A program made the position numbers and the translations under genes. From Monomorium pharaonis (lineage: Eukaryota; Arthropoda; Insecta; Hymenoptera; Formicidae): a stretch of DNA of 64,000 bases. The stretch is taken from contig NC_050473.1 of NCBI RefSeq assembly GCF_013373865.1, positions 7,079,710 through 7,143,709 of the forward strand. Reading direction: 5' to 3'. Below, piece by piece: positions 50,474 to 62,450 of this stretch. Within the stretch, counting starts at the first letter, position 1; every line of letters begins with the position of its first letter. The notes beneath the pieces are model-generated. The model was not told the DNA's origin and did no database searches. It saw nothing but the letters and a program-made list of their open reading frames with translations.

Positions 50474-50910
50474 AGAAAAAAGTTACGTTTAATGAACATG
50501 TGGGTCTGACACGTCCATGTGAGGTTTTACTTGCTCGGCGTTCAGCGATAAACTGGTCCGGGAAATGGCTCCGAAGCAATGTTGCCGTTTCCGAAGCTTT
50601 CGCAGCCACGTGCAGCACGTGTAGCACTTTTATTCTTTGGCATCGGGTGGTTGAAGTGTAGTACGCCGGCTGCAAGAACGGCAACACTGCTTTGGGGTCT
50701 TCTCATCCCTTCTACTGCCTAGTTACAGAGAGGGGAGCCAGACTGGCAGGTTTACTGGTTTTGCAGGCACAACCAGATGTTATTTTATTTCTGACACATT
50801 CGACCCACGTGTTCACGTGAAGGTTAATGCATAGTATCGACCAAAAGTATTAGGTATATATCAATACATTTTTTTTATTTATGTAAAGTTCTTTTATTAA
50901 GGTGACCAGA
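50474..50910 (-). promoter_or_regulatory. Predicted promoter and non-coding first exon (upstream copy)
   Basis: Donor GTAAGT (minus strand, 50473-50468) is conserved with the other gene. The identical block 50615-50910 carries the double E-box CACGTGTTCACGTG at 50806-50819. Compared with copy A, one extra CACGTG is created here at about 50607-50612. A 73-codon open frame on the minus strand at 50466-50687 is broken in copy A and is not taken as a gene. Confidence 0.5.
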
Positions 50911-51168
50911 TGTTCAAAATTATGTAGAACTGTTTTGGATTTGTTCCGCATTAAAATTGTCTTAGAAAGTATTTTGGATTGGACCGAATAATCTTTTTAA
51001 GATTTTTGCAGTGGCACAAGTTGCCTTTACAAATACAGTACAATTTTTGCAATTCCTGTGAACATTTTTATAAAAATATTTTTAATAATAAATGTTTTGA
51101 AAAAACAAATTATTCTGCAGAAAAATACGTATGTGTAAATAAAGAAATTCTTTATTTTATATTTTTAT

Positions 51169-51418
51169 CTATACTCTATAAATCGTAATCAGTGGATATT
51201 CACTGATTCACAGTGGCATACTTATAACCGTGATAATCAGTGAATATTCACTGTCTTTCAGTAAGTTTCACTTCAGAATTAGTGTATAGTCATTAAAAGA
51301 TCAGTGTAATTATTTCACTTATTGATAATCAGTAAATGATTATAAGTATATCACTGAAAGTCAGTGTATTTTCACTGATTTTGTCAAGTTTTCACTGATT
51401 GTTATTTAGAGAGTATAG
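51169..51418. mobile_element. MITE-like element, 250 bp, with internal TCAGTGA units
   Basis: The ends are inverted repeats beginning CTATACTCTATAAAT and, read in reverse, CTATACTCTCTAAAT, with about 22 of 26 positions matching. The interior is built of many short TCAGTG / CACTGA motifs, including the palindrome TCAGTGAATATTCACTG. No open frame is present. It lies immediately outside cassette B. Confidence 0.75.
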
Positions 51419-52211
51419 ATTATACATATATATACATATGATAATATGTCTATATTTAAAAAGAATGAAAAAGTATGTGTAATTCGCTTTAAAAAAATTT
51501 CAAAGTGCTTAAAAATAAAAATGTCTTGTAATAAATGTCAGTCATTTATTGGCATATTAGTATTACTGTATTACTGCGGATTACGAAATAAGTAATCACT
51601 AGAATTCCTCACCTAATAACAAAGATATTACACCATAATACCTAAGGGTCATAATACCATCTTCTCCTTTATTATGTGTAGCACATTTTATGTATATAAT
51701 ATGTGTTCGGAATATGCCATATCGCGCAAAATTGATCGCACATAAAACGTGCACATATACACGGAGTTATATAGCTTGACCGGTTGAGTCCCACTGTACA
51801 GGCGCGTAATTCGTTAATGTAGTCGTCATTAACGTGAAAATTATGACGCGACTGTGTTCCCGATCGGTGTCATCTTATTGGAGTTTGCGAGGCTAATCTG
51901 TTACCGGTATACAATCTCGTGGGAAATTAGCTCCGACTATGAGAGAGCGCGACCCCCGGCGACGGAATTATTCGCCTTCTAAGCACGGTATTAGCTTAAA
52001 TACCGTTTAGTCAGGGAACAGGTAATCAATCATGCACGGCAGAGTTTATTGAATTCGTGAACAACACAAAGAGAAAGGACGTCGATCACATAATCATATT
52101 ATGAATTATACATTAGAGCGTATTATTGCTCGTACCTACACATTTTGTTTATAATTTGGATATTTTTTTGTAATAGAAATGTCTTAACTTTTACAGTGTG
52201 ACAAATACAGT
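51419..52211. other. Non-coding DNA
   Basis: AT-rich to mixed sequence, with no gene, strong repeat or convincing regulatory site visible. Confidence 0.6.
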
Positions 52212-52281
52212 GTGATTTGCCTAGATTGCAGAGAAAAAAATACAATACAGTATATTTTTCTCTGCAATCTGGGCAAATCAC
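52212..52281. repeat. 70-bp near-perfect hairpin
   Basis: The left arm GTGATTTGCCTAGATTGCAG and the AGAAAAAAATA that follows pair with the right arm, which reads in reverse GTGATTTGCCCAGATTGCAG followed by AGAAAAATA. The loop is about 10 nt. One T/C difference gives a single mismatch or wobble, and the A-tract length differs by two. The size fits a pre-miRNA, but such perfect arms are more typical of a very small foldback element. Confidence 0.75.
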
Positions 52282-55200
52282 TTCCGACCATTTTTTTTGT
52301 TTATATTTAAGTGGTAAAAGTGAAGTAAAAATTGATGCACATACTTTCAAGCTTGTATTATAGAACAAATCTATATTTTATTTTTGAAAAAATATGGTAA
52401 TGTAATTATCGAAGATTAATCAAAAATTGAATAAAATTTACTTGTTAAAGTAAACTAGTACAACTTTTTATAATAAATGCATAAAGAATAGCTTTAAGAT
52501 TTTCTAGTTTAGATATGACTGTTGAAAAAAATACAGAAATTTCAAATCTTAAAAAAATAATTTTTAAATAAAACCAGATATTTAGACATTTCTTTAAAAT
52601 TAAAAACGAAATACTTTGAATTTTTACAAAATTTTTCCTTTTTATAAAAATGTAATGTTGTTTATAATCTGGGATCATTAGTAGTCAGACAGAAGTCAAC
52701 TTAATGTTTGTAGGGAAATTCTTGGTTGCTCCATCGCATAAAGATTCCCTTCACCACGAACTTTTTCATGAGGAGTTAAGAAATGGGGGATTCTTTGAGA
52801 TTTCGAGAAACCATGAATAAAAATCTATCAAACACAAGTTATCCAGAATTGCAGCGAAAGGATTAGAATTTAAAAAGTAAAAACAATAAGAAAAGAATCT
52901 GTGAATTGAAATTTTTAACGATAAAATTGCGAATAGAAATGTTGTGATTTATTTTAAAATGAATAGGAGGAATATACATATATATTAATGAAAAAAATAT
53001 TTTAATAAAAGATTTTTATACATCGGGATTATTGAAAATTAGGAAACTGGAAAATTGAGAAAAAATAATTTTTAATTGTTTAGCGGCGCTCAACAATTAA
53101 ATTAACAAAAGTGGATTAACAAAATACTGTCTGGCAATTATAATCATCGTATCGAAACGTTTTATTTGATTTGCAATTGCAGCGTCGAGCATTAACAGTA
53201 TTGCTATGTCTGTAACTTGATTTCGCAATTCATATCGATATCATGAAAATTCACAACGGATACTGGCAGCGCTGATTATCGTTTGCTTAGCGCTATTGAG
53301 TTAATTAGGAAATTGGGTTAATGTGACTGATATTTCAACTCCGCTTTGTCGCGCGTCGTACGTGCGCCTCAGATGCAATTCATTACAATCAGCCGATAAT
53401 TGTCCAAACAATCCAGCGAATTGAATATTCTCCATCGAATTACCATCTTTAACTAATTACTTCGTCCATCCTGACTTGTTACGGGGTACCAAGAGAAACA
53501 TCTCCCTCGTCGAATAAACCGGACGCGCGCGACGCAATTAGCTATGATTGCGATACGAGGAAAACTGCAATCGAGAGACATCCGGGGTTTATATTTCTGC
53601 GAGAAAAAGGAAACCTGACAGTAAAGAATTAATATATAATAGGTTTTCTTAATTAACATATTATATGAGTCATAAATTTCGGGTGCCACTTCAGATTATT
53701 TAGTTCATCAAATTTTATATACGTATGTAAGAGAGAGATATTATATTATTTTTATCTTTATACTATTTAAAGTATACGCGAGACAATCTTATGTATAATA
53801 TAATTTATTTTTTGACAAGTATAATATTTATGTAAAAAAAAAATTAGGATGCTTTAATTAAAGTAAAATCGTAAAATTATGGTGTAAATTGTATATAAAT
53901 TTATTCAGTTATATGTTAATTAGAAACACTACAGACAGTCCAGTTGTCTCTTTTTCGTAATTGTAATTAGTCATCAGTTCAATTAAATTGTTTATTGTCA
54001 GTCGATTTAATTATCGATTTAATTTTGAATTGCATTACGTAATTTGTTAATTTATTTATTTGTATCTTGTTATTAATTAAAAGTGCCAAATCAAAGTTGC
54101 TTATTTTGGTTAATAAGAATATAATTATAAATAAGAATATAATTTTGACTTACATCTTTTTTTGATTTCATTATGTGATGGTCTAATCTGGCTTACGGGT
54201 ATGCTTGCTACAAAATTCTCATATATGTCAAGGATTACAATTGCAGCGCAGAGAAATCCGCAAAAATTTAAGACGAGCCACACAAAAAGTTTCTTTCAAC
54301 CGTTTTGCTTTTTATGCAAGAGATTTTGCAGAGTCATCATGACATTTTCATATACGTCGTGGCCGACTTAGCAAGTTAAAGTGATTCAATCTTTTTTTTA
54401 TGTAAATTATTGTGCTTGGTCGTTTCAAGATCGTAATTTTTTTAAGTAGTGCATATTGAAATATTTTTTTAATAATCACTTTCTTACTCTTTGATATCAT
54501 TCTTTTTAATAAAGAGCAATAGGTTTAAATTTTTTTTTAAAGTAAAGTAACACGGTTTCACTCGCTGTCACTTATTCATTCATTCCAATCTCCTAATTTA
54601 TCTACTAAAATAAAATGGTTTGTTTAGAGACGCGAGACTAGATGAGAATATTATCATTACTTTACAAAAAAATTGGTAAAAATATATAATTTATATCATT
54701 CTCCTTTCAGTCAAGAAATATTATTGCCATGCTGATTTATAAAATTATATACTAAATGTTTTTATTTAATAAAATTTTGCATATATATATTTGTATAGTC
54801 GTAAATACGTATATTTTACATTATTTTTCATATAATTATTATAATTAATGAGAATTTCTATATCGTATATATATTTTATGAGAACAAATGATATCCTAAA
54901 TGACCTAAATAATAAAATCGATAAGATTGTATAAGATATTTTTTTCTTCTCTAAAATGTAAAACAGGCAGATAAGGAAAAAACCAAACGCCAACTCAAAC
55001 AACATTTTATTGATGACTTTTCCTCCGCTGTGTTTTCTTAAGAACTTTCCTGACTGCACCTGCTGTTGACGCTTCAACTTGATGTTTCAAATAAGTTTCA
55101 ATCCTGAAGAGGCATCACTAAAATAATATTGGTCAGTTGAGTAATTTTGTCGATTTAAAAATGTCTCAATTTTACATGTTTATTGATTTAAATTTATGTT

Positions 55201-56941
55201 ATGATTAGGTTAATATAATGTCAAATTAATACATTTTTATTTTCTTGTTCTCTTATTGACTTTGTATAATAAACAAGATAATCTTATACATAGTCACGAA
55301 ACTAATTGTCAAGACATAAGATTATTTAATATAACAAATTTATATCAAATATTATAATTTTTAAGGGACTACTTGGTTGAAAGTGAAAAACCTTACCAGT
55401 GATAAATTTCCGTCAAAAATATGCTTTTAATTTGTAGCATGAAATAAATTTTCTAATATTCTATAATCGGACAATTAGTTTTGTGACTATATAATTAAAA
55501 TTCTAATTTTCGGTTCGAATAAGTATTGGAATTCCATACATGTTATCATTGTTTCAACAGATCTTTAGGTAAAAAAGAGCATCATAGAATTTTATCAACA
55601 GCAGGTGCAGTCGTCTGCAGGAAAGGGTCTTAATAAGATATGGATAAAAGATCATTAATAGAATGTAGCTGCTTTCCAGGGAGACAACGCGAAATTCAGA
55701 ATAGGTGAGGAAGAACAAAGACCGGATGGCAGACGATAATCCAGATACCATTTGCTGGTTTACATGCTATCCTACCATCCCGATCTCTCAGAATTATACA
55801 GATCGTACGGATTTGGATGGGATGGAGTGTCGCTGTAACATCGCGCTGTATTTCGATTATCGCCGAGCGTTCTCTTGTTCCTCTACTCAGTTATGCCATA
55901 TGCATTATACACCTTTACATCTTAATCTTAGGCCTTGCGCGCCAGAATGGATGTTACGTATTAGGAATTTTAGAATCAGATATCAGAAATTAGATTCATA
56001 TTAGAGGCATTAAATTAATTGAAAAATTATGTTCAGCAACAAAATCCACTGCAGACCGAATAGGCAATCTCATCTTTATCTTTATGCTTGAAACATTTGT
56101 CGGTCGCATATTTAACTTATAACAGTTTCTTTAATGTTAAATGTAACGCATAAATACAAATAAAATGTAAACATAATAATAAGTTCGATTAGATTGTGAT
56201 ACATTAGACATCGTGCACGTTGCTTGTCTATATATTGTTTAATTTCTTCACGTCACGAACAGTCACTATGTTTTGCCGTTTAGTACGTGACACAGCCTTT
56301 CTAGAAATGCTTTTGGAAGAGATACGTCCGGTGAACGTTAAAGCGTGCACGATGTCTAATGTACACGAACGTAATGGAATTTCCAATTTTTCCTAGGGAA
56401 GGGGAAAGAGAGGATACGTATTGAAGATACGTGGAATTAACGCACGCGAATATATCCTGAGTATTATATTGGAAATCGATATTCATGACTTCGTTTCCGT
56501 GTCCTTGCCCTCCTTCGGTCTCTTCCTCATTCGCTTTCTGCGTCCGCTCTCGAGTGCGGATACGTACATACTATTTCCGTATCCGGCCACCGGATACGAT
56601 TCGCTTATCATCTAACTTTACCCTTTGATCATCGGATTTTCAGCGAGCCGTTTTGGAGCTCTTAGACGGATTACATAAGTATTTAGAGATTACCGCGACT
56701 GAGCTCGCGATTATTCACGACTGATGCACTGCCTCTTGCACTGGTGAAGCCATATTTGAATAAACCCATCGATAATGGCTTCTGAGCGATGCTAAATGAT
56801 CATTAAAGGAATTCTAATCTCTTTAGAATTCCTTTAGAAATAACATTAATAGTATCGGATATCGTAAGAATGTAAAAAGAGGACTCGTTGCATTGTTGTC
56901 CGTTATGTGATGTTTATTCCATTTGATTTTAATCATTAACA
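52282..56941. other. AT-rich non-coding DNA
   Basis: No gene is supported. A small foldback with 13-bp arms AAAGGAATTCTAA / TTAGAATTCCTTT lies at about 56807-56837. A 99-codon open frame at 55705-56004 (+) has no recognisable features. Confidence 0.6.
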
Positions 56942-57640
56942 GAAACGAGAATGACATTATGGCTTTTTATTGAAAACTATTAGAGTTAATAATATTTTAT
57001 CATGTTTGTTTCAAACATTATCTCGATTTTTTTCTACAAAGGATCATAATTTTTATTTCGAATAAAAAATGATAAAATGATATAATACAGAGAAATCAAG
57101 AGAGAATAAGTACCAAAGAAAACATTTCGAGCATTACGTTACATGCAAAACCATTTCAGATACAGAGCGAATCATGTGGTTAATGTAGGGGCAAAACGAG
57201 GTTAAAACTCTTAGCATATACGTATAATATTAAATGAAATATCTATATCCATCGGTATTTATTACGGATTTTTGGAATAATCTTTTACTAAAAATAAAAT
57301 TAAATAGGGCACAAGGACGAGAAACATTAAAGCTTTTTGTTGAGAATTCTATTAAAATTAATATTTTATTATGTTATTTCAGACATTATCTCGATCCTTT
57401 TTTACCAAAGATTAAAATCACAATTTCAAATAAAACAGTGATATAATTACGAAGAAATCGTGGGAGATTAAATACCAAAGTGAACATTTTCAGCATTACG
57501 TTACAAAATCATTGAAGATACAAAGCGAATCAGTTGGTTAATGTATATAGGCGAAGCAAGACTAAAAGCCTTAACACAAACGCGTATCCCATATGAAACA
57601 TCCATATCGATCAGTATTCACTGCGGATCTAGCCATCAAA
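56942..57640. repeat. Decayed tandem duplication, two units of about 375 and 325 bp
   Basis: Unit 1 begins near 56942 and unit 2 near 57317. Shared landmarks in the same order include ACATTATCTCGAT, ACCAAAG.AAACATTT, AGCATTACGTTACA, GATACA.AGCGAATCA, GGTTAATGTA and ATCCATATCGATC-like blocks. The units are interrupted by many substitutions and small indels, so the duplication is old. Confidence 0.75.
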
Positions 57641-58556
57641 TTACGTATCTACGTAACATATGTTCGTGTGTCTATAATCCGATGGTTTATCAAGCGACAT
57701 GTGTTGACTAATGTAATGGCCCACCGTTGCATTACGGAACGGAATACGATTCTACCTTTCTCTTTCGCCAACTGCATAAATTAAGAATAGCGACGGGTTA
57801 TATCCGTTGAAATCGAAATTAGCCAGTTTGTCTCGGGTGAATTATTCGTTCGCGTCAATTTTATCGATGCAATTAAGTAGCCAGAATTTTTAACGATTTC
57901 ATAATCGCCACTCAATCTCGTTCGCCATTAGGAAATGTGTCCCAAGTGCACTTTTTGCTCGCGTTTTCTATATTCATTCTCCAGATACATTTCCGAGTTT
58001 TTCCTCTACGCGCCACCGCAGAGCTTTAATACGAGTGGCACGGTATTTTTCGGATACGGCTGACTATCAGCGGCACGTTATAGGGTCATTGGTTCCTTCC
58101 CCCATCGATTGCGCGTTTTATTTCCATTCGCTTTTCCAAGCGAGCGTGAAATTCCGTATTTCACGGAAAGCGTGACCTGACGGAAATTTCACGGTGTATC
58201 CACCCTGTTTCATTCACCATGACATCCGAGTTTTTCAACAATAATAATTAAACGAGTCGTCATTTATAAAAATAACGCTCGAATTGATTTCGTGCCCGCG
58301 CGAATATGCGTTAATTGATAATGATGTTCGATCATTAACAATATGTTTATTTCTTTTTTTTTTTTTAGATGAATGAAAATATCATATTTATACGGTTTTG
58401 CGCGCGTGACTCGTAATAATAATTGAAATAAACGCAATTTTCATTCTTCCAAATCTTTATTCAGCGCCAACTCGATATTAAATTTATAATCAAATATTAA
58501 ATTTATAATTAAATCGATTCGAGCTGGTTCGCGCCTCTTTCTCTCTCTCTTTTGCA
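57641..58556. other. Non-coding DNA
   Basis: Mixed composition. An imperfect inverted repeat GTGAAATTCCG / CGGAAATTTCAC lies at about 58148-58193. No gene is seen. Confidence 0.55.
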
Positions 58557-58751
58557 CACAGAGAGAAAGCTTTCTTTAGATTTAATAAACAGTTTTGTTC
58601 GAAAACTCCAAAACACCCATTTCTTTGGTTTTAATAAATTTTATACACATTTCTTTAGATTTAGTAAAATTTATTAGAAACAAAGAAATATATGCATTGG
58701 AATAGTCGAACAAAACGGTTTATTAAATTTAAAGAAACCTTTCTCTCCGTG
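58557..58751. mobile_element. MITE-like element, family with TTTCTTTAGATTTAATAAAC arms, copy 1 (195 bp)
   Basis: The left end CACAGAGAGAAAG and the right end, read in reverse, CACGGAGAGAAAG are followed by arms with TTTCTTTAGATTTAATAAAC and TTTCTTTAAATTTAATAAAC. The second copy at 59509-59697 shares the whole interior. TA lies to the right, while the left flank reads CA. It is non-coding. Confidence 0.78.
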
Positions 58752-59508
58752 TAGTGTATGAAGAGAAGATTATCTTTTCGCTGTTATTTCTCAGTGACAA
58801 GTGAAATACCTGAAGAAAATCCGCGTTTTTTCCGCGACAAATCCACAAACGCAATAACCGATTGGGAGATTTCCCGAATAATTCAATCGGGATCGATAAT
58901 CGCGTAATTGATTGTTTCCCTCAGCGCCCGGCGCTGACACGAAACTTGGAATCGATATCTTGAATCGCACGTGCTCCGTCACTTTGTGCCCGCACACGTA
59001 TAACCGTAGAACAATGGCGGCGTGTGTATTGTGTGTTGCCTTTCCTGTCAAGCTCGGCTGGGTCTTCCATTCGCCGTGGACGGCCCACGGGAAATAAAGC
59101 ACTTCGGCGTGTCGTCGCTGATGGAGACAGAGCAGAACGAGGAGTAGCAGCGAGAGGCGAAGGAAACGGGGGGAAAGGGGGAAGGACGAGGGACGACGTG
59201 GCTGGCAGGTACCAGCAGCGACGCATCAAAACTAATGAGCACGGTCGTGTTTTATGCTCGTTATGTCGCCGAAAGATTGGCGCGGCCGTAAATCTCCAAG
59301 ATAAGTCTTTCACAAATTTTGATCACGGTAAAAGCCTGATTTCCGGCGAAAAATCCGGGTCAGGATGCGCGAGATATAAGAATAGAGAACGGCGGAGGGT
59401 ACGAGTATACAGGGATGACGGTAGCATTCGAAAAGACAAGCTGCCATTTTACTTCTCGTCAAACTTGATAAATTTCGCACGTACTAGACAAATTATGTAT
59501 TATATATA
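58752..59508. other. CpG-rich non-coding block
   Basis: GC-rich from about 58900 to 59420, with overlapping open frames on both strands (up to 168 codons) that show no domain or splice support. Confidence 0.5.
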
Positions 59509-59697
59509 CAAGAGAGAAAGATTTCTTTAGATTTAATGAACAGTTCTGTTCGACTATTTCAAAGCATATGTTTCTTTGGTTTTGGTAAATTTTAAACAGA
59601 TTTCTTTAGATTTAATAAAATTTATTGGAAACAACGAAACATATAGAGCTTTGGAATAGTCGAACGGTTTATTAAATCTTGCGTACCTTTCTTCTTG
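59509..59697. mobile_element. MITE-like element, same family, copy 2 (189 bp)
   Basis: The interior follows copy 1 step by step (TTTGGTTTT, AAATTTTA.ACA, TTTCTTTAGATTTA, GGAATAGTCGAAC, GGTTTATTAAAT). Ends read CAAGAGAGAAAG and, in reverse, CAAGAAGAAAGG. The two ends differ more than in copy 1, so this copy is more decayed. Confidence 0.78.
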
Positions 59698-60009
59698 ATA
59701 TTTTTTGTAAATATATATTTTGACGTATTCTTTGTAATACTTTTAAGAATTATTTTTCCTCTTTATAGATTGCAAAATATTAGAACAGTGAACACTATTT
59801 TTATCGAAACAGATCTTATTAAACATTAACTTCAAATTATCAAAATTTTAGTAATACAAACTGCCATAATAAACTTGAATTATTTGGGTAAAAATTATTC
59901 ATCTAGCACTTTAGAATTAAAGAAAACTACGGGGAGAATCAAAAGAAGAATAGTGTCCCTTTTAAAACGAATTAATGATTCATGTAATTAAGTTAAATCT
60001 ATCAAATAT

Positions 60010-60032
60010 TGTGTGTGTGTGTGTGTGTGTGT
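60010..60032. repeat. (GT)n microsatellite
   Basis: A pure TG run of about 23 bp. Confidence 0.9.
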
Positions 60033-60214
60033 CTACGTAATATCTTGTAATATATCAAACCAATTTCTCTCTCTCTCTCTCTTTTTCTCTCTCTCATCCG
60101 AGCAATGAACATTCAGAGAGACAAAATGTGGTTTGCTCGTTGGCTTTGGACAGGTAGAAAGGAACAGAATGGTCGCTAGGGAAACGCAGATGGCAGAGGG
60201 CACGCGGAGGGAAA

Positions 60215-60275
60215 CGGAAAGAGAGAGACATAGAAAGAGAGAAAGAGAGAAAGAGAGAGAGAGAGAGAGAAAGCG
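60215..60275. repeat. (GA)n-rich microsatellite
   Basis: GAAAGAGAGAGA units with CAT and AAA interruptions, ending in a pure GA run. It encodes the long basic/acidic (RE)n open frame on this strand, which is not accepted as a gene. Confidence 0.85.
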
Positions 60276-62424
60276 AGCGCGGCACGAGAGTGTCGGAATC
60301 CACGGGGATATAACCATCTCGAACAACGGGATGAAATCCATTTCCGAGATTGGTGACTATCGATTGAGGCGTTTTGGGGGGAGCTTCGGTTCTCCGCGCG
60401 CGCGGTCGCCGCATTTTACTCTCTAATTTCGTGATAATTAGCTGAAACGCTCGTTAATATCGGCGACCAGGCTGCGCCGGTTGCGGTTTTCGGTTCGGGC
60501 GTTAACAAGCTTCCTCTTCCTGCGCACCTCCATTCGTTCTCTCCTCCCTGCTGCCACGTCTACTTCCGCCAGCGGCGTTGTCTCTCGCTCCGCGTCCTCC
60601 GTTCGATAGCTATTTCGAATTCTCGAGCTGGTTCGCGTCATTTTACGAGTATTTGTAACGGATACTTTATTCCAAAGGGAATTATACAAAACGTGATTTA
60701 TATGTTTTAATTAATTATTTAATGCGAGCTTAATCTATTGGATCAGATATAATTGAAAGAGAATACGGTTTAACATAATCGAAATAGAGTTTTTTTCGAA
60801 CCAATGCTCACTGCAGGATTTTAGTGTTCAATAATATTTCTAATGATATGACTATTTATTTTAATTTTTTACTTTTACATGTTAGTCTTATTTCAATTAT
60901 TGTATAAACATGTTTAAACATGTTAAAATCTTATTCAGAATTTCATTACACAATCAATCAAGCTATTAGAATTATTTCTCTCTATTAATCAGATTAAAAA
61001 AAACATTTTAAATTCTTGTTTGATTATTAATAAAAACGAACTTTACGTGTGCGATTAATGACTATTGTATCGAGTATGATGTGAGATCAATTGACATCAT
61101 TTTAAAACGAATGAATGATTAACTTTATTTTTAGTTATCTTCCCACATCCGTGAAATCCCGCAACTTTGCCACTCTATATTCCTGGACAGAAAAAACATT
61201 TTTTAGCTTATATTTTTAAATCAATACTTAGAGTAAGATCAGTAACAAATAAAGACGAGTCAAATAAAAAATATTTTATTTCCAAGCGGTTAGAATCCGT
61301 TTAAATAAATCTTATTGCAAAAAAATCGGCAATATGAAACATCGCATTAGCTATATCGTAATCCGCTATGGATTCAGGGTTAATAAACTCGTAGCATCTC
61401 TACGGAAGCGGCATTTATCCACTCGACTTATTTCTTCCCTTCGGCTTTCATTTCCTCGTGCCTCCGACTTATCTGTACAGCGCCGACGAATAATCTTCTC
61501 GTTGCAACAGAACGGTGAGAATAAAAAGATATCCCCGTCGCGAATCGTAAACCGAACTTTTACAAGCCGCGCGCGGCGGCGACGGCGTCTTGCCGTCCCG
61601 CCGTGAACTTTGCGCGGCGAAGGAAATATGTATATTGGAACGAGCGGGCGACGACGAGGACTCTAACAGTGGGTTTAATCTCGCCGGCGATAGATTGTTT
61701 TACGGGCGAGCACACGCCGGACGAGCGAGCGAGCGAGCGGACGGTGTTCCCACGCTATAAGTGTATTCATATTCGAGAGCGAGGACTCGAACATCCCGCT
61801 CGCTCGTTCGTTTATTACTCTCGGAGGTACTTCTCGGGATCGCGTAGCTTTTCAATTAAGTCAAGCGCGCGGCTCGCTGGCATCATCGCGCACTAAACCC
61901 GCGTGCCCGTTTCAATTAAACCCGTACGCGCTAATAGAGTCCGGTGAATAGTTATTTTCGGCTTTTCGCTCGGAAAGTCAAGCCGATCTTCTTTTTTTTT
62001 TATATCCGCTCTCGTCGGCGATATCTCGCCTCATTTGCAGGGGCTTTTCACCGTTTCCGAGCGCGTGTCTTGATGCGCCTCTATGTGAAAATTCGAACTC
62101 GTACTCGCGGCTGGAAATAAAGAGAACTCTTTTAGAATGATTTTCAACGCCGTAAAATACGAGAAGTCAAAAAGTAACTTTCCCTATTTTTTTTTTTTTC
62201 TTATTGAACCACTTCATCGGAATGGAAAAGCTGTTTCCGAAAATACTTCTTCTCAGTGATAGAAAGACATGAAAAAGTGATGGCAACTGTTTTCTGAAAC
62301 ATATATAGGATTCTTTTCGTGGATTTTGCCTCTAGAACAGTAATTAATGCGGATGGTTATCAGGCCAGTCTTAAAAAGCTCAATGTGGCTATTTGTAGAA
62401 AACAGACTCGGCTTAAAAATTTAA

Positions 62425-62450
62425 TGGAGCCGACTGAGATTCGAACTCTG
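62425..62450 (-). other. tRNA 3'-end-like remnant (T-arm plus CCA on the minus strand)
   Basis: On the minus strand, a B-box-like GAGTTCGAATCTC is followed by an acceptor-like strand ending GGCTCCA. No matching D-arm or 5' acceptor strand is visible upstream, and the T-stem has one A-A mismatch, so a functional tRNA is unlikely. Read on the plus strand, it has the form of a retroelement primer binding site (TGG plus the complement of a tRNA end), but no LTR boundary is evident. Confidence 0.25.

Larger units (their letters stand above)
50048..51155 (-). repeat. Duplicated 5' cassette, copy B
   Basis: This is the partner of 46708-47825. The order of parts is the same: intron start, acidic exon, 101-bp intron (50373-50473), predicted non-coding exon and upstream flank. 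The outer edge lies close to a MITE at 51169. Confidence 0.88.

Noticed and set aside
50466..50687. 73-codon minus-strand frame in cassette B
   Set aside because: The matching part of cassette A carries an indel that breaks it, and it lies in the predicted non-coding exon and promoter.
44660..51155. Complete mobile piggyBac elements with TTAA and terminal inverted repeats
   Set aside because: I could not find matching inverted ends next to TTAA around either gene, so I annotate genes, not whole elements.
55705..56004. 99-codon + frame with cysteine-rich translation
   Set aside because: No signal peptide, motif, splice context or repeat support. Its length is compatible with chance in AT-rich DNA.
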